64,000 nt of DNA from Demequina pelophila (lineage in GTDB: Bacteria > Actinomycetota > Actinomycetes > Actinomycetales > Demequinaceae), in contig NZ_BBLY01000008.1 in assembly GCF_000971175.1 (NCBI RefSeq), positions 1 through 64,000 on the forward strand, in the 5' to 3' direction. How positions within the stretch are numbered: the stretch's first letter is position 1; each line of letters opens with the position of its first letter. Below are positions 52,945 to 60,870 of the stretch, in pieces. The translations under genes were made by a program, and so were the position numbers. The notes beneath the pieces were generated by a model. The model did no database searches. It was not told the origin of the DNA and worked only from the letters and a program-made list of their open reading frames with translations.

Positions 52945-53295
52945 TTGTCTGTGCGGGGGCCGGCCACGCTCGTCGCGCCCTCGAGCCTGCTCGCCACGAT
53001 TCTCGTGCCGCAGCGTCGGCACGGCCGGTGGTTCCGTCCTCACACGAATGTCGTGGCCCCCGGTGACCGGTCACCGGTCACCGGTCACCGGTCACCGGCG
53101 AACGTGCGCACGGGCTCCTCGAGGTTCGCCCGCATGAGCCTGGCGACCAGGTCCGCCATCGCCGCCACGTCGACGTGACCCACCGGCGTGGCGGTGGCCA
53201 ACGTCAGGGCAGGGCTCCGCCTCGCCGCACTCGACCAACTCGACCCCGACGAACGCACCAGCAGCGGCACCACCGCGCGGCGTACGGTGGCAGCC
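52945..53295. other. intergenic stretch with no supported gene
   Basis: About 350 bases between the PTS terminator and the DUF1801 gene. It holds the 7-bp repeat at 53062-53096. On the minus strand at 53085-53180 a short frame (GHVDVAAMADLVARLMRAN...) looks protein-like and may be the fossil end of a lost gene, but nothing upstream continues it. A TACGGT -10 box for the next gene lies at 53283-53288. Confidence 0.5.
53062..53096. repeat. 7-bp tandem repeat, five copies
   Basis: GGTGACC followed by four copies of GGTCACC; the first junction is itself palindromic (GGTGACCGGTCACC). Probably slippage-derived. Confidence 0.9.
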
Positions 53296-53649
53296 ATGAC
53301 CACCGCCGAGATCGACGCGTACCTGGCCACCCTCGACGAACCGCGGCGCGGGACGCTCGCAGCGCTGCGCGCCGACCTCGCCGACCTCCTGCCGGACGCC
53401 GAGCAGGGCATGTCCTACTCCGTGCCCGCCTTCCGGGTCGGGGGCAAGCTGGTCGCGGGGTTCTCGGCTGCGGCGCGCCACCTCAGCTACCTGCCGCACT
53501 CCGGCTCCGTGCTGCGCGACATGGACCCGGCCGCACTCGAGGGCTACTCGTGGTCGAAGGGCGCCCTCAAGTTCGCGGTGGACGCTCCGCTGCCGCGAGC
53601 CCTTGTCGAGAGACTGGTGCGGGCGCGACTCCACGAAATCGGGAACTGA
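53296..53649 (+). CDS. DUF1801 (YdhG-like) protein
   Basis: Protein of 117 residues: IDAYLATLDEPRRGTLAALRADLADLLPDAEQGMSYSVPAFRVGGKLVAGFSAA (about 5-58) and YSWSKGALKFAVDAPLPRALVERLVRAR. DUF1801/YdhG proteins are small, soluble and of uncertain function (frataxin-like fold in YdhG). TACGGT lies seven bases before the ATG, giving a leaderless start. Confidence 0.85.
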   Translation: MTTAEIDAYLATLDEPRRGTLAALRADLADLLPDAEQGMSYSVPAFRVGGKLVAGFSAAARHLSYLPHSGSVLRDMDPAALEGYSWSKGALKFAVDAPLPRALVERLVRARLHEIGN

Positions 53650-53728
53650 GGCGGCCCCGGGGCCGGGGCACCTCTCCGCCAGGCGCTTCCGCGCATCGTC
53701 CCCCGCCGCCCGCTCCACCGGAACGACG

Positions 53729-53780
53729 AACGGCGCGCGGAGCGCCCACCCCGTGAGGGTGGAGCGCCCCGCGCGCCGTT
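53729..53780. terminator. large bidirectional terminator hairpin
   Basis: About 23-bp stem: AACGGCGCGCGG (53729-53740) pairs with its complement at 53769-53780, and after one mismatch GCGC and CACCC continue inward. Lies between convergent DUF1801 (+) and esterase (-) genes. Confidence 0.85.
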
Positions 53781-53793
53781 CGGTCGAGATGCC

Positions 53794-55221
53794 TTACGCC
53801 GCGGAGGCGGGCTTGAAGGCGACGGTCTCGAGGTAGTCGTGCAGCATCTCGCGCCACACCTGGAACGTGTGGCCGCCGTCCATGTTGAACTCCACGACCG
53901 GCAGACCGAGTCCGCGGTACATCTCGGCGCGCGCGATCGAGGCCTCGCCGATGCCGGCGAGGTAGTCCTGGACGCCGGTGCCGACGTGGATGCCGATCGC
54001 GGACCGGAGGTTCGCGAGCTCGTCCTCCGTGGGCTCGGTCACCTCGGTCGCGCCGCCGGACCAGATGCCGTAGTAGCCGAACAGGTCGGCGTTGTTGTGC
54101 ACCAGCTCGGTGGCGAGCAGGCCACCCATCGACAGGCCACCGAACGCGCGGTCCTCACGCTCCGGCGAGACGTTGAACGTCTCGTCGATCAGGGGAAGCA
54201 GGTTCTCGCGCAGTTCGACGCCGTAGTCGTCGCCCGAGGGCGCGTCGCCGCCGATGTTGTAGAAGTTGGTCGTCACCACGATGGTGTCGTCGATCGCGCC
54301 GGTCGCGATCGCGGCCTCGACCGTGTTCGCGGCCCGGCCCTGCGAGAACCACGAGGTCTCGTTGTCGTACATGCCGTGCGACAGCACCAGCAGCTGGTAC
54401 GGCTCGGCGCGCTCGGCGTCGTAGCCCGGGGGCAGGTAGACGCCGATCTGACGGTCACCCTCGTCGAGCGAGCCATCGGCGTCGAGCACGCCGTCCGCCG
54501 TGTACAGCAGGTGCGAGATCACGCCCGTGACCTCGTGGCCCTGGTAGTCCGCGTCGTAGGTCGGGAAGTCCTCGTGGGCCGGGACGAAGATCTGGCTGAG
54601 CGTCTGCGGGGTCGCGACGTCGACATCGGCGAAGACGGGCGGGTTGGTGGGGTCGTACGAGGTCTCGCACATCATGACCATCTCGCACGCGCCCACGACG
54701 AAGCCGTAGTTGAAGGCGCCCGCGGGCATCGCCGTGGTGATCTCCCACAGGCCGCTCGCGTCGTTGAACTCGAGGGGGGCGGGGGCGTTCATGAACAGCG
54801 GGTGCGAGATGTCGCCGGCGGTCCACTCGTCACCGATGCGGGCGTCGTGCGCGAACATCGCGTCCATGTCGCCCAGGTTCTCGGGCTGGGTGAAGTAGGG
54901 GTCTCCGACGAGGTAGACCTCGGTCGCACCCTCCGGCGCCTCGTACTTGAAGGTCACCGCGTAGCCGGTGGGCGACTCGTCGGTGCGGGTCACGACCGGG
55001 GTCGCGTCGCCCGCGGCGGCGGGGGCCTCGGTGGCCTGCGCGTCGGCCTCGGGCGTCGCCGACTCGACGGCGGCGGGCGACTCCGTGGCCGGGGCGGACG
55101 CGGGCTCCTCGGCGCTCGCGCACGCGGCGAGCGTGCCGAGCGCGAGGGCGGTGGCGGCAAGGCCCCCGGCGCGTCGCAGGCGCGGGGTGATGACGGATGC
55201 CGTGGCGGCAGTGCTGGACAA
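53794..55221 (-). CDS. lipoprotein esterase, enterochelin-esterase-like (esterase D family)
   Basis: Protein of 475 residues with a TTG start at 55221, seven bases after aaggag. The signal peptide has lipobox LGTLAAC. An N-terminal CBM48-like beta domain (about 85-190: YAVTFKYEAPEGATEVYLVGDPYF, GLWEITTAMPAGAFNYGFVV) precedes an alpha/beta hydrolase (about 225-475) with nucleophile elbow RAFGGLSMGGLLA, LVLSHGMYDNETSW and terminal catalytic His in MDGGHTFQVWREML. Family members hydrolyse feruloyl, acetyl or siderophore esters. An extracellular polysaccharide or phenolic ester is the likely substrate. Confidence 0.87.
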   Translation of the reverse strand: MSSTAATASVITPRLRRAGGLAATALALGTLAACASAEEPASAPATESPAAVESATPEADAQATEAPAAAGDATPVVTRTDESPTGYAVTFKYEAPEGATEVYLVGDPYFTQPENLGDMDAMFAHDARIGDEWTAGDISHPLFMNAPAPLEFNDASGLWEITTAMPAGAFNYGFVVGACEMVMMCETSYDPTNPPVFADVDVATPQTLSQIFVPAHEDFPTYDADYQGHEVTGVISHLLYTADGVLDADGSLDEGDRQIGVYLPPGYDAERAEPYQLLVLSHGMYDNETSWFSQGRAANTVEAAIATGAIDDTIVVTTNFYNIGGDAPSGDDYGVELRENLLPLIDETFNVSPEREDRAFGGLSMGGLLATELVHNNADLFGYYGIWSGGATEVTEPTEDELANLRSAIGIHVGTGVQDYLAGIGEASIARAEMYRGLGLPVVEFNMDGGHTFQVWREMLHDYLETVAFKPASAA

Positions 55222-55476
55222 GTGGCAGCTCCTTCGATACCGAGCGCCATGAGGTCGTTCCCACGGCGCTGATGGGACAGGGGCCCGGAGGCCCTCGCCG
55301 GGAAGCGAACCAGCGCCGCGCCTCGAAACCACACTCGATGCAAAAACTGTCGGATCGGCCGCACATTCTGTCGCCGGGAGGCCCAAGACGGCGCGAACCA
55401 GGGGCGCCGCTGCGCGAGCGGCCCGGCGAGCCGGGGGCCCGCGCGCCGCAAGCGCGGCCCGGCGGGGCGAGGCCCC

Positions 55477-56466
55477 CTACCCCAGCTCGGCGATCAGCCC
55501 CAGTTCACGGGTCCGCGTGAGCCCCGCCGTCCCAGGCCGGCCCAGCCCCAGCGAGCGCTCCTCCTCGAGGACGTCGCGCATCGTCCCTTCGAGCGGGCGC
55601 AGCCGCCCGCCCGTGGCGAGGTAGCGCGCCGGCGAGTGGAATCCGCACCGCGCGCCGCCCCCGTCGTCGGGCACCCACAGGCCCAGCGAGTCGGGCCCCT
55701 TCCAGGGGCGCACCCCGCGCTCGAGCAGCCACGCGGCCGGCGCCTCGACCACCGGACCGGACCCGCCCGCGACCCGGCGCGCGAGCGCCACCGCGTCGCG
55801 CATGGCCACCTGCTCCCCCGCCGCGTTGACCGGCCCGGTCACGCCCGACGCGATCGCGTCGAGCATCCACGCCGCGAGGTCGCGCACGTCGATGACCTGG
55901 AGCGGGAACGCGGGCTCGGCGGGAGCCAGCAGCGGCCCGTCTCCGGCGAGCGCCGCGCGGCGCGGCCACTGCGCGAAGCGGTCGGTGGGGTCGCCCGGGC
56001 CGGCGATGACACCCGCCCGGACTAGCAGCGCCTCCGGGAACGATGCGCGGGTGTCCAGTTCGCAGCGGACCTTCGCCGCGTCGTAGCGGGCGCCGTCCAC
56101 CACCTCGTCGCGCGCGGCGGGCGCTCGCAGGGGCGCGTCCTCGGCGATGAGCGTGCGGGCGGGCTCGTACGCCGCGACCGACGAGACATAGGTCCAGTGC
56201 GCGACACGCCCACGCAACGCCTCGGCGGCCTCGCGCACGTGGCGCGGCTGCCAGCTCACCTCGATCGCGGCGTCCCACTCGCGCCCGGCCACGGCGTCGT
56301 AGGCGCCCGGTCGATCGCGGTCCGCGACCACCAGCTCGGCGCCGGGCGCGACCGCGCCGGACGCCCCGCGGGCCAGGCAGGTCACCGCCCAGCCGCGCTC
56401 GATCGCCTGTCGCGCGATGTCGCGACCCAGCCAGGCGGTGCCGCCGAGGATCAGAAGGGAGGGCAT
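55477..56466 (-). CDS. NAD-dependent epimerase/dehydratase-like protein
   Basis: Protein of 329 residues, extended SDR fold: LLILGGTAWLGRDIARQAIERGWAVTCLARG (about 4-34, a GGTxxLG variant of GxxGxxG), TYVSSVAAYEP (about 100) and Y-x3-K represented by RYDAAKVRCE (about 135). The closest pattern is the RNA-binding/CSP41-like or reductase branch; substrate unknown. TAGCCT lies seven bases before ATG. Downstream to 55222 there are GC-rich inverted repeats (55395-55470) but no gene. Confidence 0.82.
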   Translation of the reverse strand: MPSLLILGGTAWLGRDIARQAIERGWAVTCLARGASGAVAPGAELVVADRDRPGAYDAVAGREWDAAIEVSWQPRHVREAAEALRGRVAHWTYVSSVAAYEPARTLIAEDAPLRAPAARDEVVDGARYDAAKVRCELDTRASFPEALLVRAGVIAGPGDPTDRFAQWPRRAALAGDGPLLAPAEPAFPLQVIDVRDLAAWMLDAIASGVTGPVNAAGEQVAMRDAVALARRVAGGSGPVVEAPAAWLLERGVRPWKGPDSLGLWVPDDGGGARCGFHSPARYLATGGRLRPLEGTMRDVLEEERSLGLGRPGTAGLTRTRELGLIAELG

Positions 56467-56476
56467 GCGCCCCAGG

Positions 56477-56968
56477 CTAGCGACGCGCGGCTGCGGTGAG
56501 GCGCGCGAGGGCTCCGGACGCGGTGGCCCGGACGAAGGGGTCCGCATCCTCGAGCATCTTCTCGAGGTTCCCCATGTCGACGAACGGGTTGCGAGCGACG
56601 GCGGCGCGCACCACGGGGTCGGCGTGCTTGGCGAGGTACCGGATCACCCCGGACGGCGCCGACGGGTTGCCTGCGAGCAGCTCGCACTCCTCGGCGTCGC
56701 CGCGCCGCGCCATCGCCAGCATGGAGCTGGGCGGCAGGTGGGGGTGGCGGGCCGCGGCGCTGCGCACGGCGGCCTCCTCGTCCCGCGCGAGCTCGGCCAG
56801 GACCGAGGCGGGGCAGAAGGCGTTGGAGGCGACCGTCGCGCGAATCGCGGGGTCGTCGCGCACGGCAAGCGTGGCGAGGTCGTCCCCCGAGGTGGACGAT
56901 GCGGAGGCGGCCTGGGCGGCGCGAGTGACGGTGACGGTGACGGGCGAAGAGTAAGCGACATTGCTCAT
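56477..56968 (-). CDS. leucine-rich-repeat-variant (LRV/HEAT-like) protein
   Basis: Protein of 163 residues made of about five 23-25-residue helical repeats of the type DPAIRATVASNAFCPASVLAEL, EEAAVRSAAARHPHLPPSSML, DPVVRAAVARNPFVDMGNLEKM, DPFVRATASGALARL. LRV repeats form a superhelical scaffold. No iron-sulfur cysteine cluster is present. GATAGT lies seven bases before ATG. Confidence 0.82.
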   Translation of the reverse strand: MSNVAYSSPVTVTVTRAAQAASASSTSGDDLATLAVRDDPAIRATVASNAFCPASVLAELARDEEAAVRSAAARHPHLPPSSMLAMARRGDAEECELLAGNPSAPSGVIRYLAKHADPVVRAAVARNPFVDMGNLEKMLEDADPFVRATASGALARLTAAARR

Positions 56969-57116
56969 GGGTCGTACTATCCCGGCATCCGACACGCCGA
57001 AGGCGGGACCGTGGGCCCATTTCTTGCATGACGGCAAATAATGCACCGGATGCCGCGGCGCGCCGACCCGCGTATCCTGGGAATACTTGACGAACCACGA
57101 ACCGTTACGGGGGCCT

Positions 57117-58457
57117 ATGAGCCGGACCTTCGCCTCGCTGCGCATCTTCAACTTCCGCCTCTGGTTCGCCGGAGCCCTGGTGTCGAACATCGGCACCTGG
57201 ATGCAGCGCGTCGCGCAGGACTGGCTGGTCCTCACCGTCCTCACCCCCGAGTCGGGCGTCGCCGTCGGCATCACCACGTCGCTGCAGTTCCTGCCGTTCC
57301 TGCTGCTGAGCGCCTGGGCCGGCCTGCTCGCGGACCGCTTCGATCACCGCAAGCTGCTGCTCCTGACGCAGATCGGCCAGGGCGTCCTGGGCCTCGCGCT
57401 CGCGGCGCTCACCCTGCTGGGACACATCGAACTGTGGCACGTGTACGTCTTCGCCTTCGCGCTCGGCGTGGTCGCGGCGATCGACGGGCCGGCGCGCCAG
57501 ACCTTCGTCTCCGACCTGGTGGCCAAGGAGGACCTGCAGAACGCCGTCGCGCTCAACTCGACGTCCTTCAACGCCGCGCGCCTCATCGGCCCCGGCACAG
57601 CGGGCCTGCTCATCGCCGCCGTCGGCACCGGGTGGGTATTCCTCATCAACGCGCTCACCTACGGCGCCACCATCGTTGCGCTGCTCCTCATGCGCACGCG
57701 GGAGCTCCACCCCCAGGACCGCGCCTCGCGGCGACGCGGCCAGGTGCGCGAGGGCATCCGCTACATGCGCCACCGCCCGGACCTCATGATCATCACCATC
57801 GTGGTGGGAGTCGTCGCCGCGATGGGGCTCAACTTCCAGTTGACGAGCGCGATGATGGCGGCGACCGAGTTCGGTCGCGGCGCCGGCGAGTACGGCGTCC
57901 TCGGCTCGGTCACGGCGATCGGCTCGCTGGCGGGGTCGCTCATGGCCGCCCGAAGACGCGAGGCGCGCATGCGCCTGGTGGTCGGCTCGGCCTTCGCCTT
58001 CGGCGTCGCAGCGGCGGTCATGTCGATCGCCCCCACGTATCCGCTCTACGTGCTCAGCTGCATCCCGGTGGGATTCACGGCGCTCACCATGATCACCTCC
58101 GCCAACGCCGCGGTGCAGATGTCCACAACGCCGCTCATGCGCGGCCGCGTGATGGCGCTGTACATGATGGTGTTCCTGGGCACGACGCCGTTCGGGTCGC
58201 CCGTCGTCGGCTGGATCGGCGAGCACTGGGGGCCGCGCTGGTCCATCGGGGTGGGGGCGATCAGCGCGATCGCAATCTCCGTCGCGGCCGCGGCCTGGGT
58301 GCTGCGGAACTCCGACCTCACGGTCGAGTATCAGCTCTCGCGCCCCTTCGTGCGGGTGCGCTACCCCACGCCCGAGGAGGAGGAGCGCGAGGAGCGCGAT
58401 CTCGCCGCGGACGAGGTGCTCGCCCAGCAGGTCGCGGACCGCCGCACCCAGCCATAG
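57117..58457 (+). CDS. MFS exporter, EntS-like (MFS_3)
   Basis: Protein of 446 residues with 12 helices: FRLWFAGALVSNIGTWMQRVAQDWLVL (about 12-38), the motif-A loop GLLADRFDHRKLLL (about 70), and the second-half equivalent SLMAARRREARMRL. The C-terminal cytoplasmic tail is charged (EEEEREERDLAADEVL). MFS_3 members export siderophores or drugs. ATG 57117 with a gggggcct site is preferred; a TTG at 57087 in the same frame is possible, but the -10-like AATACT (57081-57086) would then overlap it. Confidence 0.9.
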   Translation: MSRTFASLRIFNFRLWFAGALVSNIGTWMQRVAQDWLVLTVLTPESGVAVGITTSLQFLPFLLLSAWAGLLADRFDHRKLLLLTQIGQGVLGLALAALTLLGHIELWHVYVFAFALGVVAAIDGPARQTFVSDLVAKEDLQNAVALNSTSFNAARLIGPGTAGLLIAAVGTGWVFLINALTYGATIVALLLMRTRELHPQDRASRRRGQVREGIRYMRHRPDLMIITIVVGVVAAMGLNFQLTSAMMAATEFGRGAGEYGVLGSVTAIGSLAGSLMAARRREARMRLVVGSAFAFGVAAAVMSIAPTYPLYVLSCIPVGFTALTMITSANAAVQMSTTPLMRGRVMALYMMVFLGTTPFGSPVVGWIGEHWGPRWSIGVGAISAIAISVAAAAWVLRNSDLTVEYQLSRPFVRVRYPTPEEEEREERDLAADEVLAQQVADRRTQP

Positions 58458-58475
58458 CGAGTCGACTCGCTATGG
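58452..58475. repeat. 24-bp perfect palindrome covering the MFS stop codon
   Basis: CCATAGCGAGTC joined directly to GACTCGCTATGG, with no spacer. The stop codon TAG lies in the left arm. It may act as an RNA stem at the mRNA end or as a protein-binding site. Confidence 0.85.
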
Positions 58476-58536
58476 CGATGGCGGGCGAGTTGGTGCCGGA
58501 AGCCGGCCGGCGCATCGTCCCCTGCGACCGGGGGCG

Positions 58537-58989
58537 CTATGCGTGCCCCAGCTCCTCCTCGAGCGGGGCGATCATCATCCACTGGATGCCGAACCGGTCG
58601 GTGAAGTCCGCGTAGAGGTCGCCCCAGAACATGGGCTGCGGCGGCATGGACACCTCACCACCCGCGGAGAGGGCGTCGAACAGGTCCTTCAGTTCGTCCT
58701 CGCTGTCGAGCAACAGGGTGACGTAGTACTGGTTGCCGACGGTGAGCACCTGCCCCATCGACGGCATGATGTCCGAGCCCATGAGTTGATGGCCGCCCGG
58801 GAGTCCGAGCGCCATGTGCATGATCCGCTCCCCCTCGCCCTCGGCGAGCGGCGGCATGTCGGGCGACGGCGGCATCTCCTTCATCCGCATCGGCTCCCCG
58901 AGGAACTCCCCGCCGAACACCGACCGATAGAACTCGAACGCCTCGAGGCAGTCGCCGTCGAAGTTGAGGTATGTCGCGACCGAGGCCAT
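58537..58989 (-). CDS. VOC-superfamily protein, PhnB-like
   Basis: Protein of 150 residues: YLNFDGDCLEAFEFYRSVFGGEFLGEP (about 7-33), IMHMALGLPGGHQLMGSD, and PQPMFWGDLYADFTDRFGIQWM (about 116-137), the YADFTDRFGxxW ending typical of PhnB-like VOC proteins. Metal ligands are not obvious. Function unknown in this subfamily. Leader with ggaggggac before ATG. Confidence 0.88.
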   Translation of the reverse strand: MASVATYLNFDGDCLEAFEFYRSVFGGEFLGEPMRMKEMPPSPDMPPLAEGEGERIMHMALGLPGGHQLMGSDIMPSMGQVLTVGNQYYVTLLLDSEDELKDLFDALSAGGEVSMPPQPMFWGDLYADFTDRFGIQWMMIAPLEEELGHA

Positions 58990-59009
58990 GTCCCCTCCCA
59001 GGGCGAGCC

Positions 59010-59062
59010 GCGCATCGTCCGGCGCGGACAGCGTCAGGCTACGTCCGCGAGGGACGATGCGC
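59010..59062. terminator. hairpin built from a divergent GGACGATGC pair
   Basis: GCGCATCGTCC (59010-59020) pairs with GGACGATGCGC (59052-59062). Inside, CGCGGAC pairs with GTCCGCG. It follows the DUF6458 gene and precedes the VOC gene (both minus strand). Third 9-mer pair in a hairpin. Confidence 0.8.
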
Positions 59063-59103
59063 GCGGCGGGCGGGGTGCATCCCTCGCCCGCCGCGGTCGT
59101 AGG

Positions 59104-59406
59104 TCAGGCCGAGGGCTGGCCGCCCTGGCCGGCGTTGCCCTGCGACTGCCCGCCCTGGGAGCCGCCCTGACCCTGCGCCTGGCCGCCCTGCGGCTGCTGG
59201 CCCTGCGCGGGCTGCTCGTTGATGACCCGGTGCGAGGTGTTGGAGCGCTGCGCGTTGGCGATGAGCGACACGATGATCGCGAGCACGCCCGCGCCCATGC
59301 AGATGAACCCGATGAGACCCAGGTCGAACGCCTCGATCGAATCGTTGATGGCGAAGGACGCGATCGCGCCGATGACGATCAGGAAGATGCCGGAGCCGAT
59401 GGCCAT
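59104..59406 (-). CDS. DUF6458-like small membrane protein
   Basis: Protein of 100 residues. Two helices: GSGIFLIVIGAIASFAI (about 4-20) and LGLIGFICMGAGVLAIIVSLI (about 30-50), then a Gln/Gly-rich tail (QPAQGQQPQGGQAQGQGG...). The two-helix core is the common actinobacterial DUF6458 type. Very strong gaggaggg ribosome site before ATG 59406. Confidence 0.8.
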   Translation of the reverse strand: MAIGSGIFLIVIGAIASFAINDSIEAFDLGLIGFICMGAGVLAIIVSLIANAQRSNTSHRVINEQPAQGQQPQGGQAQGQGGSQGGQSQGNAGQGGQPSA

Positions 59407-59555
59407 GATGTTTCCCTCCTCGACGCGCCAACCCCGGCCTCTCCGGGGACGGGCGCCGTGCGGCGCCGGCCCGTCTTCAGCCCCAACGTACCTTTTGCGG
59501 CGGATCATCCCCCGGGACGCCCGGCCCGCGCGCGGGACCAGGGACGATGCGGGGG

Positions 59556-60461
59556 TCAGGCCGTCGTGCAGGCGTCCAGCATGCGGCCGACCGCGTCCGC
59601 GAGCGCATCCGTGGGACGCAGGATCACCTCGCGGGCCTCGCCGCCCTCGACCTGCAGGGTGAGGGTCAGGGTCAGCCCCGAAGCCTGAGCGATGCGGGTC
59701 GATTCGCAGTCGGCGGGGCGGAGGGTGACGGTCCGCTCGATCGCGTGGTCGGCGGGCTCGAGGCGCGCGGGGAGGTCGGAGGCCGCGGCCACGAGCGGGT
59801 CCGCGGCGACGAGCCCCACGAGGTCGACGGGCTCGGTGCCCGAGACGCGCGTGAGGGTCACGGTGGTGGCGACGAAGCCGTCGCCCTCGTCGATGGAGCC
59901 CCCGAAGGCCGGCGCGGCGACCTCGGTGACGGCGCGTGCCCCGCAGGCCTCGGCGTGGAGCTGGGCGAGCGGGGCATCGTCCACCGTCACCGTCTGGAGG
60001 AGTTCCTGGTCGGCGTCCTCGAGCGTGAGCTGCACGGAGGCGGCGCCCCCGCCGGCGGGGCAGACGGCCGCGCCGAGCGGCAGCCACAGGCGCGCCCGGC
60101 CGCCCGGCGCCACCGCCTGGTCGAGCCGCACCGCGGCGACCGGCGCGAAGTACGGGCTGGTGAGCGCCCCGCCCTCGACGCGCAGCTCGCGGTCGACGGC
60201 GGACTCCACGGTCACCTCGACCCAACGCCCGCTCGCGAGCGACGCGGGCTGCGCGAGCGCGGCGTTCTCGGCGAGGATCGGGTAGTCGGGCGCGGCGCAG
60301 GCCGCGAGTCCGGCGGCGGCGAGCGTCGCGAGGGCTCCGGCCGCAAGCGCGGCCGCGGGACGCGCCGCGCCTGCGCCGGTTGCGGGCGCGGGACGCGCCG
60401 CGACCGTGCGCGCCGCGACCGTGCCGGCTGCGGGCACGGGGCGGAGGCGGGGCATCGGCAC
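59556..60461 (-). CDS. lipoprotein of unknown function
   Basis: Protein of 301 residues. An Arg/Ala-rich start and hydrophobic stretch end in lipobox GLAAC (Cys near residue 56). The N-region before the hydrophobic core is unusually long (about 35 residues, rich in TVAARP repeats). The mature part has two Ig-like beta segments (TRVSGTEPVDLVGLVAA, LTLTLQVEGGEAREVI) and spaced Cys. GTG 60461 is chosen because CACAAT (60468-60473) lies exactly six bases before it; ATG 60455 two codons on is the alternative. No family recognised. Confidence 0.65.
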   Translation of the reverse strand: MPMPRLRPVPAAGTVAARTVAARPAPATGAGAARPAAALAAGALATLAAAGLAACAAPDYPILAENAALAQPASLASGRWVEVTVESAVDRELRVEGGALTSPYFAPVAAVRLDQAVAPGGRARLWLPLGAAVCPAGGGAASVQLTLEDADQELLQTVTVDDAPLAQLHAEACGARAVTEVAAPAFGGSIDEGDGFVATTVTLTRVSGTEPVDLVGLVAADPLVAAASDLPARLEPADHAIERTVTLRPADCESTRIAQASGLTLTLTLQVEGGEAREVILRPTDALADAVGRMLDACTTA

Positions 60462-60566
60462 ATACCCATTGTGGCCACGCGCGGCGCGGGCCGGGTCCGC
60501 AAGCACGCCCCGACCCCCTACAATGGGTTCCACCTCGCTGGCGGCGACTGCTCTCCGGCTCGGTAC

Positions 60567-60637
60567 GCGGGTGTAGTTCAATGGTAGAACTTCAGCTTCC
60601 CAAGCTGATAGCGCGGGTTCGATTCCCGTCACCCGCT
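60567..60637 (+). tRNA. tRNA-Gly, anticodon CCC
   Basis: 71-nt cloverleaf. Acceptor GCGGGTG/CACCCGC, discriminator T. D arm with AGTTCAATGGTAGAACT. Anticodon stem TCAGC/GCTGA with loop TTCCCAA (anticodon CCC). T arm GGTTCGATTCC. CCA not encoded. Terminator 8 bases downstream. Confidence 0.96.
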
Positions 60638-60644
60638 CGCGATG

Positions 60645-60668
60645 AAGGCCCCTCCTCGGAGGGGCCTT
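60645..60668 (+). terminator. terminator of tRNA-Gly
   Basis: AAGGCCCCTCC, two-base loop, GGAGGGGCCTT, then tc. 11-bp perfect stem. Confidence 0.85.
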
Positions 60669-60750
60669 TCGCATGCACGAGGCGCAGCCGCGGTCGGGGA
60701 GCCCGCCGGATCGCCCCGCGCGATGCTGCCCCGCTCGCCGTCCCCGTGCT

Positions 60751-60802
60751 GGTGGTAGCCGCGCGCACGCTTGGGGCGCGAAGCGTGCGCGCAGCTACCA
60801 CT
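60751..60802. repeat. GTGGTAG palindrome near tRNA-Gly
   Basis: 22-nt arms (60751-60772 and 60781-60802) match at 20 positions around an 8-nt loop: GGTGGTAGCCGCGCGCACGC against its partner ending GCAGCTACCACT. Same family as 23589-23900. Lies between tRNA-Gly and the convergent aldose epimerase gene. Confidence 0.85.
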
Positions 60803-60870
60803 GGGAGGCCTTGGCCCGGCCGCGCCGCGGGGCTCCGCCCAACCCGAACGACTCGGCGCACCCGAACCAC

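Noticed and set aside
52945..53178. 77-residue plus-strand frame after the PTS operon
   Set aside because: Starts inside the terminator and runs through the 7-bp repeat; no family features.
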